Assembly: GCA_021775995.1 (NCBI GenBank)
Contig: JAJFGS010000003.1
Location: forward strand, 186,001 to 250,000
DNA from: Alphaproteobacteria bacterium
Lineage (GTDB): Bacteria > Pseudomonadota > Alphaproteobacteria > Micavibrionales > Micavibrionaceae
DNA length: 64,000 bases
Direction: 5' to 3'
Shown here: piece by piece, positions 48,853 to 58,093 of the stretch
Position numbering within the stretch: the stretch's first letter is position 1
How the letters are laid out: each line of letters opens with the position of its first letter
Made by a program: the position numbers and the translations under genes
Notes under the pieces: model-generated
Seen by the model: the letters and a program-made list of their open reading frames with translations, nothing else
Told to the model about the DNA's origin: nothing
Database searches by the model: none

Positions 48853-49827
48853 ATGGAAGTTTGGATTTTATATGGGGATGATATTGAATCAAATGCTGAT
48901 TTAGCACATGAGGCAAGACGTTTTATTTCCGAAGGTAATAAAATGGACGTCGATATTAAGGTTATTAAACCCTCACAATTTGATATTCTTGTCACTCAAG
49001 GTGAACGCGAATCTATTTTAATTGACGGCAAAGCTGCGCCACTGCCTGATTTTGTTTTTCCTTATTTTAATCATAATGACCATGGTTATTTTTCGCTTGC
49101 CATCGTAAGGCAATTAGAGCGTTTAGGTGTTCGCGTTTTTAATGGCGCGGATGCTATTGAAACAGTACGTGATAAATTTCATACGCATCAAATATTGGCA
49201 GAAAGCGGTATCGATACACCAGATACAATGTTGGCAAAATTTCCTGTTGATATGAAATTGATTGAAGAAACAATTGGTTTTCCTGTTGTTGTTAAAACAT
49301 TAAATGGGGCGTTGGGGATTGGTGTATTTTTAGTTGAAACCAGCAATGCGTTTTATGATTTAATGGAATTAGTTGGTGAGACAAATCCAAATTTACAACT
49401 TATTTTCCAAAAATTTGTATCGGTAAGTAAAGGACGTGATTTACGTCTTTTGGTTGTTCATGGTGAAGTTATTGCTTCGATGGAGCGCCGTGCAAAAGAT
49501 GGTGGCTTTAAAGCAAATTATAGTAGTGGTGCTTCTGTGCATGACTTTGAGCCTGACGTTGAGGCAATTGATATTGCTTTGCGTACAGCCGATGTTCTCA
49601 ATATTGATATTGGCGGTGTTGATTTGTTGTTTAAAGAGGGTGGTGGTTACACAATTTGTGAAGCCAACACATTTCCTGGTTTTAAGGGATTAGAAAAAGC
49701 ATCTGGTGTAAATGTTGCTAAGAAAATTATAGAAGCCATGCAGCATGAGCTAAACAAAAATGGTGGTATTTCTCGTCGTATGAAAAAGCAAGCGACTCTT
49801 AATGCAGATTATGCAACAAGACATTAA
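48853..49827 (+). CDS. RimK-type ATP-grasp ligase
   Basis: VRDKFHTHQILAESGIDTPDTMLA, FPVVVKTLNGALGIGVFL, DIGGVDLLFKEGGGYTICEANTFPGFKGLE; alternative GTG start 48847. Confidence 0.87.
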   Translation: MEVWILYGDDIESNADLAHEARRFISEGNKMDVDIKVIKPSQFDILVTQGERESILIDGKAAPLPDFVFPYFNHNDHGYFSLAIVRQLERLGVRVFNGADAIETVRDKFHTHQILAESGIDTPDTMLAKFPVDMKLIEETIGFPVVVKTLNGALGIGVFLVETSNAFYDLMELVGETNPNLQLIFQKFVSVSKGRDLRLLVVHGEVIASMERRAKDGGFKANYSSGASVHDFEPDVEAIDIALRTADVLNIDIGGVDLLFKEGGGYTICEANTFPGFKGLEKASGVNVAKKIIEAMQHELNKNGGISRRMKKQATLNADYATRH

Positions 49828-49830
49828 GTT

Positions 49831-50526
49831 ATGAAGACCATAGGTATTATTGGCGGTCTTAGCCCTGTATCAACTGTAAGTTATTATAAAATTATCAACG
49901 ATACTGTTCGTCAAGAATTAGGCCGTGACCATTCTGCAAAAATAATATTATATTCCGTTGATTGTGAAGAGTTTTGTGAGCTTAAGAGAAAAGGTGACTG
50001 GGAAACGCAAAGTAAAATGCTTTGTGATGTTGCTATCACTTTGAAGGGGGTTGGTGCTGATTTTATTGTTTTGGCAACCAATACCATGCATAAGGTGGCG
50101 GATGATATTCAAAAGGCTTTGGGAGAAACGCCATTTCTTCATATTGCTGATGCTACGGCAGACGAGGCGTTGAGCAAAGGATTCAAAACTGTTGCGTTTC
50201 TTGGTACAAAATACGCAATGGATATGGATTTTTATACAGGATGTTTGGAAAGTAGAGGTTTAAAACCTTTGGTACCTGAGGCTGAATCTGAAAGAGAAAA
50301 AATAAGCAGGATTATTTATGAGGAGCTTATAAAAGGTGAAGTTAATCAGTCATCTGAGGCATTTTATATTAAGACAATTCAGGCGTTAAAAGAGCGGGGG
50401 GCTGAAGCTGTCATTTTAGGATGCACTGAAATTGGCACACTAATTAACGAAGATAACAGTCCCTTGCCTGTTTTGGATACAACATTAATTCATGCACATC
50501 GTGCTGCTAAACTTGCCCTCTCTTAA
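49831..50526 (+). CDS. aspartate/glutamate racemase family protein
   Basis: IGIIGGLSPVSTVSYYKIIND, VLATNTMHKVAD, VILGCTEIGTLI (both catalytic Cys/Thr-type motifs: TNTMH, GCTE). Confidence 0.87.
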   Translation: MKTIGIIGGLSPVSTVSYYKIINDTVRQELGRDHSAKIILYSVDCEEFCELKRKGDWETQSKMLCDVAITLKGVGADFIVLATNTMHKVADDIQKALGETPFLHIADATADEALSKGFKTVAFLGTKYAMDMDFYTGCLESRGLKPLVPEAESEREKISRIIYEELIKGEVNQSSEAFYIKTIQALKERGAEAVILGCTEIGTLINEDNSPLPVLDTTLIHAHRAAKLALS

Positions 50527-51746
50527 AACCTGCTTGGGGCGGGATCAATTTCAATGATTGAACCACCGCGTAATTCAAGAACTGCCAAGCCTCGTTCGAT
50601 AATTCCATTTTGTTTAAATCTGAAAACGCCATCTGTTCCTGCAAAACCGTTTGGATTTGTAATGGATGCAAAATCGTAAGCGGGACGGCTTCCACTTTGA
50701 TAACCATTCTTTGCCAATATAGCGGCAAGGGCTGTGGCATCATAAGCCAAGGTTGCAAGGCGAACAGGTTTTACTCCATAAGATGATGCATATTTTTGCT
50801 CAAATTGTTGGCGCATTGTTGGCGATGGTGCAGCAAACCAACCTCCTTGCATATTGGGTTGCGCTGCGACCCGGTTATCATCCCATAGACCTGTACCAAG
50901 GCGTTTAACTTGGGTTGGCATTAAATTATTGTAGCTTAGAGCGCTGGCGATCATGTCTGTTTGATTACCGGCGACTGGCATAAAGACAGCATTAAACTGA
51001 GGGGCTTGTCCCTCTTGTGGTTTGAGTGTTTCGATTTGGTTGATAATTGTTGTGTCGCCTGTTTGATAGCGAATAGATTTAGCCAACGTCCCACCGTTAT
51101 TAAGAACAATTTGACTAAACTGACCTGTTACAGCATTACCATATGTATCTCGTGGGGCGATAAGACCGTAATCTTTGTACCCTTTTGATAAGGCGTATCG
51201 GGTGACACGTTCGACTTGAGAAAAGGGCATAAAGCCCATGAGAAATGTTTGGTTGTCTGCCAATGTCCAATCAGTTGAAAAAGCAATAACATTAATATTT
51301 TTAGATCGGGTGATAGGTTTTACGGCACGAACAGAGTTAGCAAAAAGTGGCCCTAAAATAAGTTGTGCCCCATCGTTAATAGCCGAAGTTGCTGCGGCAA
51401 CCGCACCGCTTTGTGTACCTTTTGTATCACGTGGCATTAAATTAAAATTGTTATAGCCCATTTCAAACATAGCCAATTGTGCGCCCTGTAACATGGATTT
51501 TCCTAGGCTGCTTTGAGCACCGCTTAAAGGCAAAAGAATAGCGACATTGACGGGTGGTAAATTATCAAACTGGCTCATCTGCGTTGGTCTTTGCGTTGAT
51601 GAACCTAGCCTGTCTGTTTGGGTAGGCGTCCCCCAAGGGTTGGATGCCTGACCAAGTGGTGCACATCCTGATATTATGATGAGGGCTGTAAAAACCAGTA
51701 AAGTAAAAAGATAGGTGATAAGGGGCGTAAATTTTATGTTAGTCAT
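50523..51746 (-). CDS. penicillin-binding protein activator (LpoA-like periplasmic lipoprotein)
   Basis: Lipobox LIIISGCAPLG, VAILLPLSGAQSSLGKSMLQGAQLAMFEMG; divergent to rsmI as in yra loci. Confidence 0.82.
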   Translation of the reverse strand: MTNIKFTPLITYLFTLLVFTALIIISGCAPLGQASNPWGTPTQTDRLGSSTQRPTQMSQFDNLPPVNVAILLPLSGAQSSLGKSMLQGAQLAMFEMGYNNFNLMPRDTKGTQSGAVAAATSAINDGAQLILGPLFANSVRAVKPITRSKNINVIAFSTDWTLADNQTFLMGFMPFSQVERVTRYALSKGYKDYGLIAPRDTYGNAVTGQFSQIVLNNGGTLAKSIRYQTGDTTIINQIETLKPQEGQAPQFNAVFMPVAGNQTDMIASALSYNNLMPTQVKRLGTGLWDDNRVAAQPNMQGGWFAAPSPTMRQQFEQKYASSYGVKPVRLATLAYDATALAAILAKNGYQSGSRPAYDFASITNPNGFAGTDGVFRFKQNGIIERGLAVLELRGGSIIEIDPAPSRF

Positions 51747-51782
51747 AGCAATCTCTGTCAAACCTGATAGTTTTATTAAATT

Positions 51783-52763
51783 ATGTCTGGTATTTCTCGT
51801 GACCCTACACAAAAAATAAATTCAAAGCCACAGAACTTTTTCCAAAATTTAGGTAAGAATGCACAAATGGTTCAAAAAGAAGAGAAAAAACAACAGATTG
51901 AAATAAAATCTGAGCCGAAATCTGTACCAATGAAGCCAGGGTTCTATCTTGTAGCAACCCCAATCGGGAATTTACGCGATATTACCTTTAGAGCGCTGGA
52001 TGTTCTGTCATCTGTTGATTTAATCGTCTGTGAAGATACGCGGGTGACGGGTAAGTTGATGAATGCTTATGGATTTAAGAAGAAGATGCAGGTCTATAAT
52101 GACCATAGTACAGATAAGCAGCGCGAGCATCTCATTCAATGTGTGGCTGATGGACAATCTGTTGCGGTTTTAAGCGATGCGGGAACGCCTTTGGTTTCTG
52201 ATCCGGGCTATAAATTGGTGCGTGGCGCGGTGGAGGCTGAGTTATATGTGACTTCTATTCCCGGACCGAATGCCGCGCTTCCTGCGTTACAGCTTTCAGG
52301 GTTGCCGACCGACCAGTTTTGTTTTCTAGGTTTTTTGCCACCCAAAACCACGGCACGTCAGACAGCGTTAAAAAAATGGGAAATGGTACCAGGGAGTTTG
52401 ATTGTATATGAAACAGGACCTAGGCTGATTGATAGCTTGCAAGATATGCGAAATGTTTTGGGCAATCGTGAAGCAGCGGTAATGCGTGAGCTCACAAAAA
52501 TGTATGAAGAAGTAAAGCGTGGAAAATTGTCAGATCTAATTGTGAGCTATACAAAATCTGGTGCCCCTAAGGGTGAGATTGTTGTGGTGTTAGGGCAGGC
52601 CGTGGCAGAGATTGTTTCAACGGAGAGTATTGAAAAACAAATAAAATCTGCGCTGGAAAAAATGTCTGTGCGTGATGCGGCCGAAATGGTATCGCAAGCG
52701 ACGGGCAAACCTAAGAAAACAATTTATACACTGGCCTTGAAACTTGCGAGTGATAGGAAATAG
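51783..52763 (+). CDS. rsmI: 16S rRNA (cytidine-2'-O)-methyltransferase
   Basis: GFYLVATPIGNLRDITFRAL, EDTRVTGKL, SDAGTPLVSDPGYKLV, GPNAALPALQLSGLP. Confidence 0.95.
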   Translation: MSGISRDPTQKINSKPQNFFQNLGKNAQMVQKEEKKQQIEIKSEPKSVPMKPGFYLVATPIGNLRDITFRALDVLSSVDLIVCEDTRVTGKLMNAYGFKKKMQVYNDHSTDKQREHLIQCVADGQSVAVLSDAGTPLVSDPGYKLVRGAVEAELYVTSIPGPNAALPALQLSGLPTDQFCFLGFLPPKTTARQTALKKWEMVPGSLIVYETGPRLIDSLQDMRNVLGNREAAVMRELTKMYEEVKRGKLSDLIVSYTKSGAPKGEIVVVLGQAVAEIVSTESIEKQIKSALEKMSVRDAAEMVSQATGKPKKTIYTLALKLASDRK

Positions 52764-52841
52764 ACAGGCTGGGTTATAAGGCAAAAACTTACGATAAAGG
52801 CCGAAAAGGCCGCTGCAAAGTGGCTTATTCTTGAGGCGCAT
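52736..52841 (+). pseudogene. decayed copy of rsmI-end/yraN-start junction (copy A; yraN part non-functional)
   Basis: cttgaaacttgcgagtgataggaaataga...aggcaaaaacttacgataaagg..ccgaaaaggccgctgcaaagtggctta matches 53440-53560 with substitutions and small deletions. Confidence 0.8.
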
Positions 52842-52932
52842 TAGCAATTCTATATATTTCACATATACTCCATTGACATAAAGATTTTAGTCCTCTAATG
52901 TCCCGTCTGGTCATAAGAAGGAGTATATATCA

Positions 52933-53340
52933 ATGAAAACAGAAAATTCAGAGACAGAAGAAAAACTAAAGCCAGCCGTAGATCCAAATCCAGGCGTAGG
53001 TCGGTTTGGTGTATGCCTATTAGCATTCATGGGGGGCGTCATGGTAGTTAGCGCTTTATCAAAGGCTGTTGGAGATGGGCGTAGCCGGAAGTTTGCAACA
53101 GCAAACCCGTCAGAAGCTATTAAAATAGCTATTGAAGCGGGTATGCCTGAAGGCTTGCCTAAGCATCTACCCGCTTGCCGAGAGAAGTTTAATGTCACAG
53201 TTAGTTCAGAAGTCACAACAAAAGAAGCAAACGCAGTAGTTGGCTGCGCAGCAGAAAAGCACAGAGTCGAGATTCTGGATAAAGCCTATGAGCAGGCGAA
53301 AGAAACTGGCGATTATAGCGGTATAGTTTTAAAGCCTTAG
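52933..53340 (+). CDS. hypothetical membrane-anchored protein inserted between rsmI and yraN
   Basis: 135 aa; hydrophobic segment RFGVCLLAFMGGVMVVSAL; no recognised domain; preceded by aaggag-like RBS. Confidence 0.6.
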   Translation: MKTENSETEEKLKPAVDPNPGVGRFGVCLLAFMGGVMVVSALSKAVGDGRSRKFATANPSEAIKIAIEAGMPEGLPKHLPACREKFNVTVSSEVTTKEANAVVGCAAEKHRVEILDKAYEQAKETGDYSGIVLKP

Positions 53341-53379
53341 GTAGTCACTAAATCCTTGCACCGTCTCACTCAAAGCAGT

Positions 53380-53470
53380 GTTAAAAAATGTATGAAGAAG
53401 TAAATCATGGCAAATTGTCAGGTTTAATTGTACATTAGCGTTGAAACTTTTGAGTGATAGGAAATAGGCA
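53380..53470 (+). pseudogene. decayed partial copy of rsmI 3' end (copy B)
   Basis: aaaaatgtatgaagaagtaaatcatggcaaattgtcaggtttaattgt ... ttgaaacttttgagtgataggaaatag matches 52496-52541 and 52736-52763 with internal deletion. Confidence 0.8.
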
Positions 53471-53856
53471 TGTTGGATCGCCGCCTTGTAAATAAGACAA
53501 AAACTTACGATAAAGGGATAAAGGCTGAAAAGGCTGCTGCGAAGTGGCTCATCTTGAAGGGCTATGAAATTCTTGAAACGCGCTACAAGACAAAATACGG
53601 CGAAATTGATCTTATTATCCAAAAGAAAAACACTATTGCCTTTGTTGAGGTAAAGGCGCGGGTCACTAAAGATAAAGCCTTAGAGAGCGTAACGCCAAGG
53701 ATGCAACAGCGCATAATACAGGCTGCTTCCTATTATATAAGCCAAAATAATGTTGAAGGCTATGACCTTCGTTTTGATGTTATATCGGTTGTGCCATCTT
53801 TCCTTGGAATGGTCACAATTCAACATCTGGACAACGCATGGCAGCTGACGGCATAA
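53470..53856 (+). CDS. yraN: YraN family (UPF0102) endonuclease-like protein
   Basis: KAEKAAAKWLILKGYEILETRYKTKYGEIDLIIQKKNTIAFVEVKAR. Confidence 0.92.
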   Translation: MLDRRLVNKTKTYDKGIKAEKAAAKWLILKGYEILETRYKTKYGEIDLIIQKKNTIAFVEVKARVTKDKALESVTPRMQQRIIQAASYYISQNNVEGYDLRFDVISVVPSFLGMVTIQHLDNAWQLTA

Positions 53857-53864
53857 TAGCCATT

Positions 53865-54677
53865 ATGATTCGAAATAAATTAATTCTTGCTCTTCTTCTT
53901 TCTCCTCTCCTGTTGGGGGGCTGTACTGGTTTAGGTATGGTTACAGGAGCGGCGGCTGTGACAGGTGTTTCTGCGGCGCAAGAGGGCGGTATCCCGCGCG
54001 CAATTGATGACGCTAAAATAAAAATAAAAATTAACGAAGCGTGGTTTCAATATGATGTGGATGCCTTTCGTAAATTAAGCACAACCGTCAATCAAGGGCG
54101 TGTTTTAATTACGGGTGTTGTGCAAGATCCTGCACAACGGGTTGAGGCTATTCGTCTTGTCTGGCTTGTCGAAGGTGTTGAACAAGTTATCAATGAAATT
54201 CGTGTTGCTGATAGTGCTGGCGTTACAGGTTTTGTAAAAGATGCATGGATTACATCGCGCTTACGTGGTTCTTTAACACTCAATCGCGGTGTTCAGTCTA
54301 TTAATTATTCTATTGAGACGGTTCAAGGCGTTGTTTACTTGATGGGTGTTGCCCAACATCAAGCAGAACTTAATCTTGTGATTGAAACAGCACGAACAAT
54401 ATCAGGTGTGAAGCAAGTTGTAAGTTACGTGAAATTAGCGGGTGAACCTTTGTCAGGGGAAACAAAAGCACAACCATTACCAGAAACGAATGTTCCTGCC
54501 CAACCGCAGAACTTGCAAAATAATATTCAGAACCAACCGCCGGAAAACTATGGTCCAGTTACGAGTTCATCAAATGTAAATACGGTGTCAAAGGTAGAGG
54601 TTGCACCAGACATTGATGTTCCAACAAAAACTGTTCCTGAAAATGCTCCTTCTATTGAAGACCAATATTATAATTAA
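53865..54677 (+). CDS. BON domain lipoprotein (DolP/YraP-like)
   Basis: Lipobox LLLGGCTGLG, two BON-like repeats; lpoA-rsmI-yraN-dolP-like synteny. Confidence 0.82.
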   Translation: MIRNKLILALLLSPLLLGGCTGLGMVTGAAAVTGVSAAQEGGIPRAIDDAKIKIKINEAWFQYDVDAFRKLSTTVNQGRVLITGVVQDPAQRVEAIRLVWLVEGVEQVINEIRVADSAGVTGFVKDAWITSRLRGSLTLNRGVQSINYSIETVQGVVYLMGVAQHQAELNLVIETARTISGVKQVVSYVKLAGEPLSGETKAQPLPETNVPAQPQNLQNNIQNQPPENYGPVTSSSNVNTVSKVEVAPDIDVPTKTVPENAPSIEDQYYN

Positions 54678-54679
54678 GT

Positions 54680-55522
54680 ATGGCTCAAGATAGTCTAAAA
54701 ATTCTAGAAAATTATGGTACTGGAAAAGACGAAGATATTGACTTGGTCGGCTGTGCGTTGGCAATGGCTGCAATTGAAAGCCCGGGAATTTCTATTGAAC
54801 GCTTTCAAAACCATATTAAAAAATTAGAAGAAGAAGTTGCCGCACGCCATGCTTTGTTAATTAAAGAAGGTGCGGTAGATGATGCCGCAACACAACTCGC
54901 GGCGTTGAAGCATATTATTGCAGATCAACATGAATATATTGGCGATGAAAACACTTATGATGATTTACAAAATGTAAATTTGATGCGTGTTATTGAACGT
55001 CGTAAAGGGATGCCTGTTACGCTTGCTTTGATTTATATTCATGTGGGTCAAGCACAAGGTTGGCAGGTCGAAGCTTTAAGTTTTCCAGCGCATGTTGTTT
55101 GTAGAATTGAAAAAAACGGTATGAGAATTTTATTCGATCCTTTTAATTGTTGTGCTGTATTGCAAGCGGCAGACTTAAGAAATTTATTAAAGACTTTGTT
55201 AGGGCCTCAAGCCGAGCTTTCAAATACTTACTATAATCCTGCGACCAAGAGGGAACTTCTTATTCGTATGCAGAATAATATAAAGTTACGTCAAATTGAA
55301 TCTGAGGATTATATAGGAGCCCTAAAGACTATTGATGTTATGCGCCTTCTTGATCCAGGGGAATATCGCCTTCTTTTTGATGCTGGGGTTCTTTATGCAA
55401 GGACAAATCAGGCGATGGCGGCCATTGATTCTTTGGAAGAATATCTGGATCGTGCACCAGTAGCTGAAAACCAGCACGATGCTTTGGTGTTATTACAGCA
55501 AATAAAGAGTGGTTTGCAGTAG
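54680..55522 (+). CDS. SirB1 family protein (transglutaminase-like with TPR C-terminus)
   Basis: RRKGMPVTLALIYIHVGQAQGWQVEALSFPAHVVCRIE, ILFDPFNC, C-terminal TPR-like DPGEYRLLFDAGVLY. Confidence 0.87.
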   Translation: MAQDSLKILENYGTGKDEDIDLVGCALAMAAIESPGISIERFQNHIKKLEEEVAARHALLIKEGAVDDAATQLAALKHIIADQHEYIGDENTYDDLQNVNLMRVIERRKGMPVTLALIYIHVGQAQGWQVEALSFPAHVVCRIEKNGMRILFDPFNCCAVLQAADLRNLLKTLLGPQAELSNTYYNPATKRELLIRMQNNIKLRQIESEDYIGALKTIDVMRLLDPGEYRLLFDAGVLYARTNQAMAAIDSLEEYLDRAPVAENQHDALVLLQQIKSGLQ

Positions 55523-55691
55523 TTTAACATCGTTTAATTAAGGCAACATTCTGAAAAAAAGGGGGTAATGTTATGTGCCCTCTTGTCACCTGATGCCCTA
55601 GGGTTTAAAAATAGAATCACTACAAAAAACAGCCCCCGCATTTATGTGTGTGGCATATTTAAAAACGACGCTTAAATCAAAGGAGCTTTTC

Positions 55692-56252
55692 ATGCGCACA
55701 CGTCACAATTTATCTAAATTATTAATGATTGCATTAATACCGTTGGTATTAGCTGCATGTTCGTCCAAAAAAGATTTGGGTGATTCTGATGGCATGACAA
55801 TCGGACAACCTGCAGATCTTAATGAAGGCGTGGCAGTTGACGGTGATGGTTATGGTACAGCCTCTATGGGCGGTGTTGATAGTAACGCAGTTCCAGGATC
55901 ACAAGAAGATTTAGCCGCACAAGCGGGAAGTGATATTGTCTATTTTGATACCAATCAACATGATTTAAATTCACAAAGTCGTAGCATTATTGAAGGTCAA
56001 GCGCGTTGGTTAAATTCTTATCCAAGTCTAAACGTGACAATTGAAGGTCATGCTGATGAGCGTGGAACACGTGAATATAATATTGCTCTTGGAGATCGTC
56101 GTGCAAATGCAGTCAAAAACTATATGATTGCTATTGGTGTTGATCCTCGCCGTGTTAATACAATCAGCTATGGTAAAGAGCAGCCTTTGGTTGTTGGTGC
56201 CGACGGTACGTCATGGGCACAAAACAGACGGGCACGGACGCGTGTTGAATAA
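55692..56252 (+). CDS. pal: peptidoglycan-associated lipoprotein
   Basis: Lipobox VLAACSS, VYFDTNQHDLN, IEGHADERGTREYNIALGDRRANAVKNYM OmpA-like domain. Confidence 0.95.
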   Translation: MRTRHNLSKLLMIALIPLVLAACSSKKDLGDSDGMTIGQPADLNEGVAVDGDGYGTASMGGVDSNAVPGSQEDLAAQAGSDIVYFDTNQHDLNSQSRSIIEGQARWLNSYPSLNVTIEGHADERGTREYNIALGDRRANAVKNYMIAIGVDPRRVNTISYGKEQPLVVGADGTSWAQNRRARTRVE

Positions 56253-57078
56253 TCTAAGCAATAATGTAAGAGGTTTGGAGGCACGGAAAGGAAGGTTTCT
56301 GTGCCTTTCCTCTATTGTTTGTAGTGTTTTACTAGGCGGAATTGCTTTTCAATCTGTAGCTGTTCAGGCGCAATCTACCCCTGTCTATGCCAGTAATAAT
56401 GCAGGTCAAACTGAAATCCGTATTCAGCAATTAGAGACGCAAATTCGTGAACTAACAGGTAAAGTCGAAGAACAACTTTATGAGTTAAATTCTTTGAAAC
56501 AAAAAATAAGATTTTTAGAAAATGATGCTGTTCAAGTTGGTAGTGGTGCTCCACAGAGTCTATCTCCAAGTTCAGGTCAAATAGGCGCATCACAAATTGC
56601 ACAACCTTCAACAAATAATCCATTGGGTGTTGATTTTAGTGGGCAGCAACCTAAAGGTATTCAAACTAAAACAGTTGTTGCTAGCAATAGTGATGCAACG
56701 GCACAATATGAGCAGGCATACTCTAATTTAAAGAATGCAAAATATGAAGAAGCACAAGAAGGCTTTGATAATTTTTTAAACGTACACAGCGACCATATTC
56801 TTGCTGCTAATGCCAAATATTGGCTTGGTGAAACTTATTATGTGCGTGGCAATTATAAAAAAGCTGCGCGTGTTTTTGCCGAAGGGTTTCAGACCTATCC
56901 AGAGAGTGCTAAATCTCCTGACATTCTCTTAAAGCTTGGGCTTACATTGAAAGCTTTAGGAAAGGAAAAGGATGCTTGTGTTGCTTTGGGACAAATCCTT
57001 GTTAAGTTTCCTGTTGGTAATGAAGATGTTTTAAGACGCGCGGATCAGGAGCGTAATGCATTATCCTGCGATGTCTAA
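56242..57078 (+). CDS. ybgF: Tol-Pal system protein YbgF/CpoB
   Basis: Signal peptide, coiled coil, TPR AQYEQAYSNLKNAKYEEAQEGFDNFLNVHSDHILAANAKYWLGETYYVRGNY; GTG/TTG start near 56242. Confidence 0.9.
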   Translation: MLNNLSNNVRGLEARKGRFLCLSSIVCSVLLGGIAFQSVAVQAQSTPVYASNNAGQTEIRIQQLETQIRELTGKVEEQLYELNSLKQKIRFLENDAVQVGSGAPQSLSPSSGQIGASQIAQPSTNNPLGVDFSGQQPKGIQTKTVVASNSDATAQYEQAYSNLKNAKYEEAQEGFDNFLNVHSDHILAANAKYWLGETYYVRGNYKKAARVFAEGFQTYPESAKSPDILLKLGLTLKALGKEKDACVALGQILVKFPVGNEDVLRRADQERNALSCDV

Positions 57079-58085
57079 TGGATTGCCAAGATAGTTTAAA
57101 AGACGCCTTAATTAGTTTTTTAGAAAAACATTCAGATGTAAAAAGTCAAACGTCATTTGCTGTTGCCGTGTCTGGCGGTCCAGATAGCATGGCTTTAGCC
57201 AATCTCTTTTGTGACTTTGCCAAGTTAGAAAATAAAAAACTTCATATTTTGACCATTGATCATGGTTTGCGATCTGAAGCAAAAATTGAAGCTAACCAAG
57301 TTGCTGATTGGGTAGAAAAGAAAAATTTAAAAAACATTACTCATAAAACCTTGCTATGGGAGGGTAAAAAACCTGAAGCCTCTATCATGGAAGAGGCGCG
57401 TGCCGCCCGATATGAATTGATAGATAATTACTGTAAAGAACATAAAATACAAACAGTCTTTGTGGCCCATCACCAAGATGATCAAGCTGAAACTTTTCTT
57501 ATCCGTCTGGCCAAAGGTAGCGGATTAGATGGTTTAGCGGGAATGAATGAGTTGCAAAGTTATAGCAAAAATTTAAAAATTGCACGCCCTTTTCTTAATA
57601 TTTCAAAACAAACTTTGATAAATTATTGTGAAGAAAAATCTATAATTTTTATGAATGACCCAAGCAATAAAAACGAAAAATATCTTCGTCCGCGCTTGCG
57701 ACAATCAATGGCTATTCTTGAAGAAGAAGGGTTAAGCCCAAAACGATTAACTAGTTTGGCTATTCGATTAAGAAGAGCGCGTCATGCGCTTGAAATTATA
57801 AGTGAAAAAAATTATCAAGATTGTTTGAAAGAAAAAAATGAAGAGCGTGCTGTTTTAGATTTTAATAAAATAAAATCCCAACCTGAAGAAATTATTTTTC
57901 GTGTTATTCAAAAAGCCGTTAAAGATATGCGTAAAGATGATTATTATGGTGTTCGTATGGAACGCTTAGAAAATTTGGTGATATCGTTGCTAGATAACCC
58001 ATCTTTATTTAAACCTCGTACACTTGGTGGTTTAATCTTTGCATTAAAGGATAAAAATAGTTCATTATATATAGAAAAGGAGTAA
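57078..58085 (+). CDS. tilS: tRNA(Ile)-lysidine synthetase
   Basis: VAVSGGPDSMALA PP-loop, HHQDDQAETFLIRLAKGSGLDGLAGM, DPSNKNEKYLRPRLR. Confidence 0.94.
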   Translation: MDCQDSLKDALISFLEKHSDVKSQTSFAVAVSGGPDSMALANLFCDFAKLENKKLHILTIDHGLRSEAKIEANQVADWVEKKNLKNITHKTLLWEGKKPEASIMEEARAARYELIDNYCKEHKIQTVFVAHHQDDQAETFLIRLAKGSGLDGLAGMNELQSYSKNLKIARPFLNISKQTLINYCEEKSIIFMNDPSNKNEKYLRPRLRQSMAILEEEGLSPKRLTSLAIRLRRARHALEIISEKNYQDCLKEKNEERAVLDFNKIKSQPEEIIFRVIQKAVKDMRKDDYYGVRMERLENLVISLLDNPSLFKPRTLGGLIFALKDKNSSLYIEKE

Positions 58086-58093
58086 TTTTTATT

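Noticed and set aside
52617-52862. 81-aa minus-strand ORF spanning the rsmI 3' end
   Set aside because: Antisense across rsmI and the degenerate yraN copy; arises from the duplication, no independent evidence of coding.
52763-53470. Possible IS element at the rsmI/yraN insertion
   Set aside because: No transposase-like ORF and no terminal inverted repeats seen; the flanks are diverged copies of host sequence instead.
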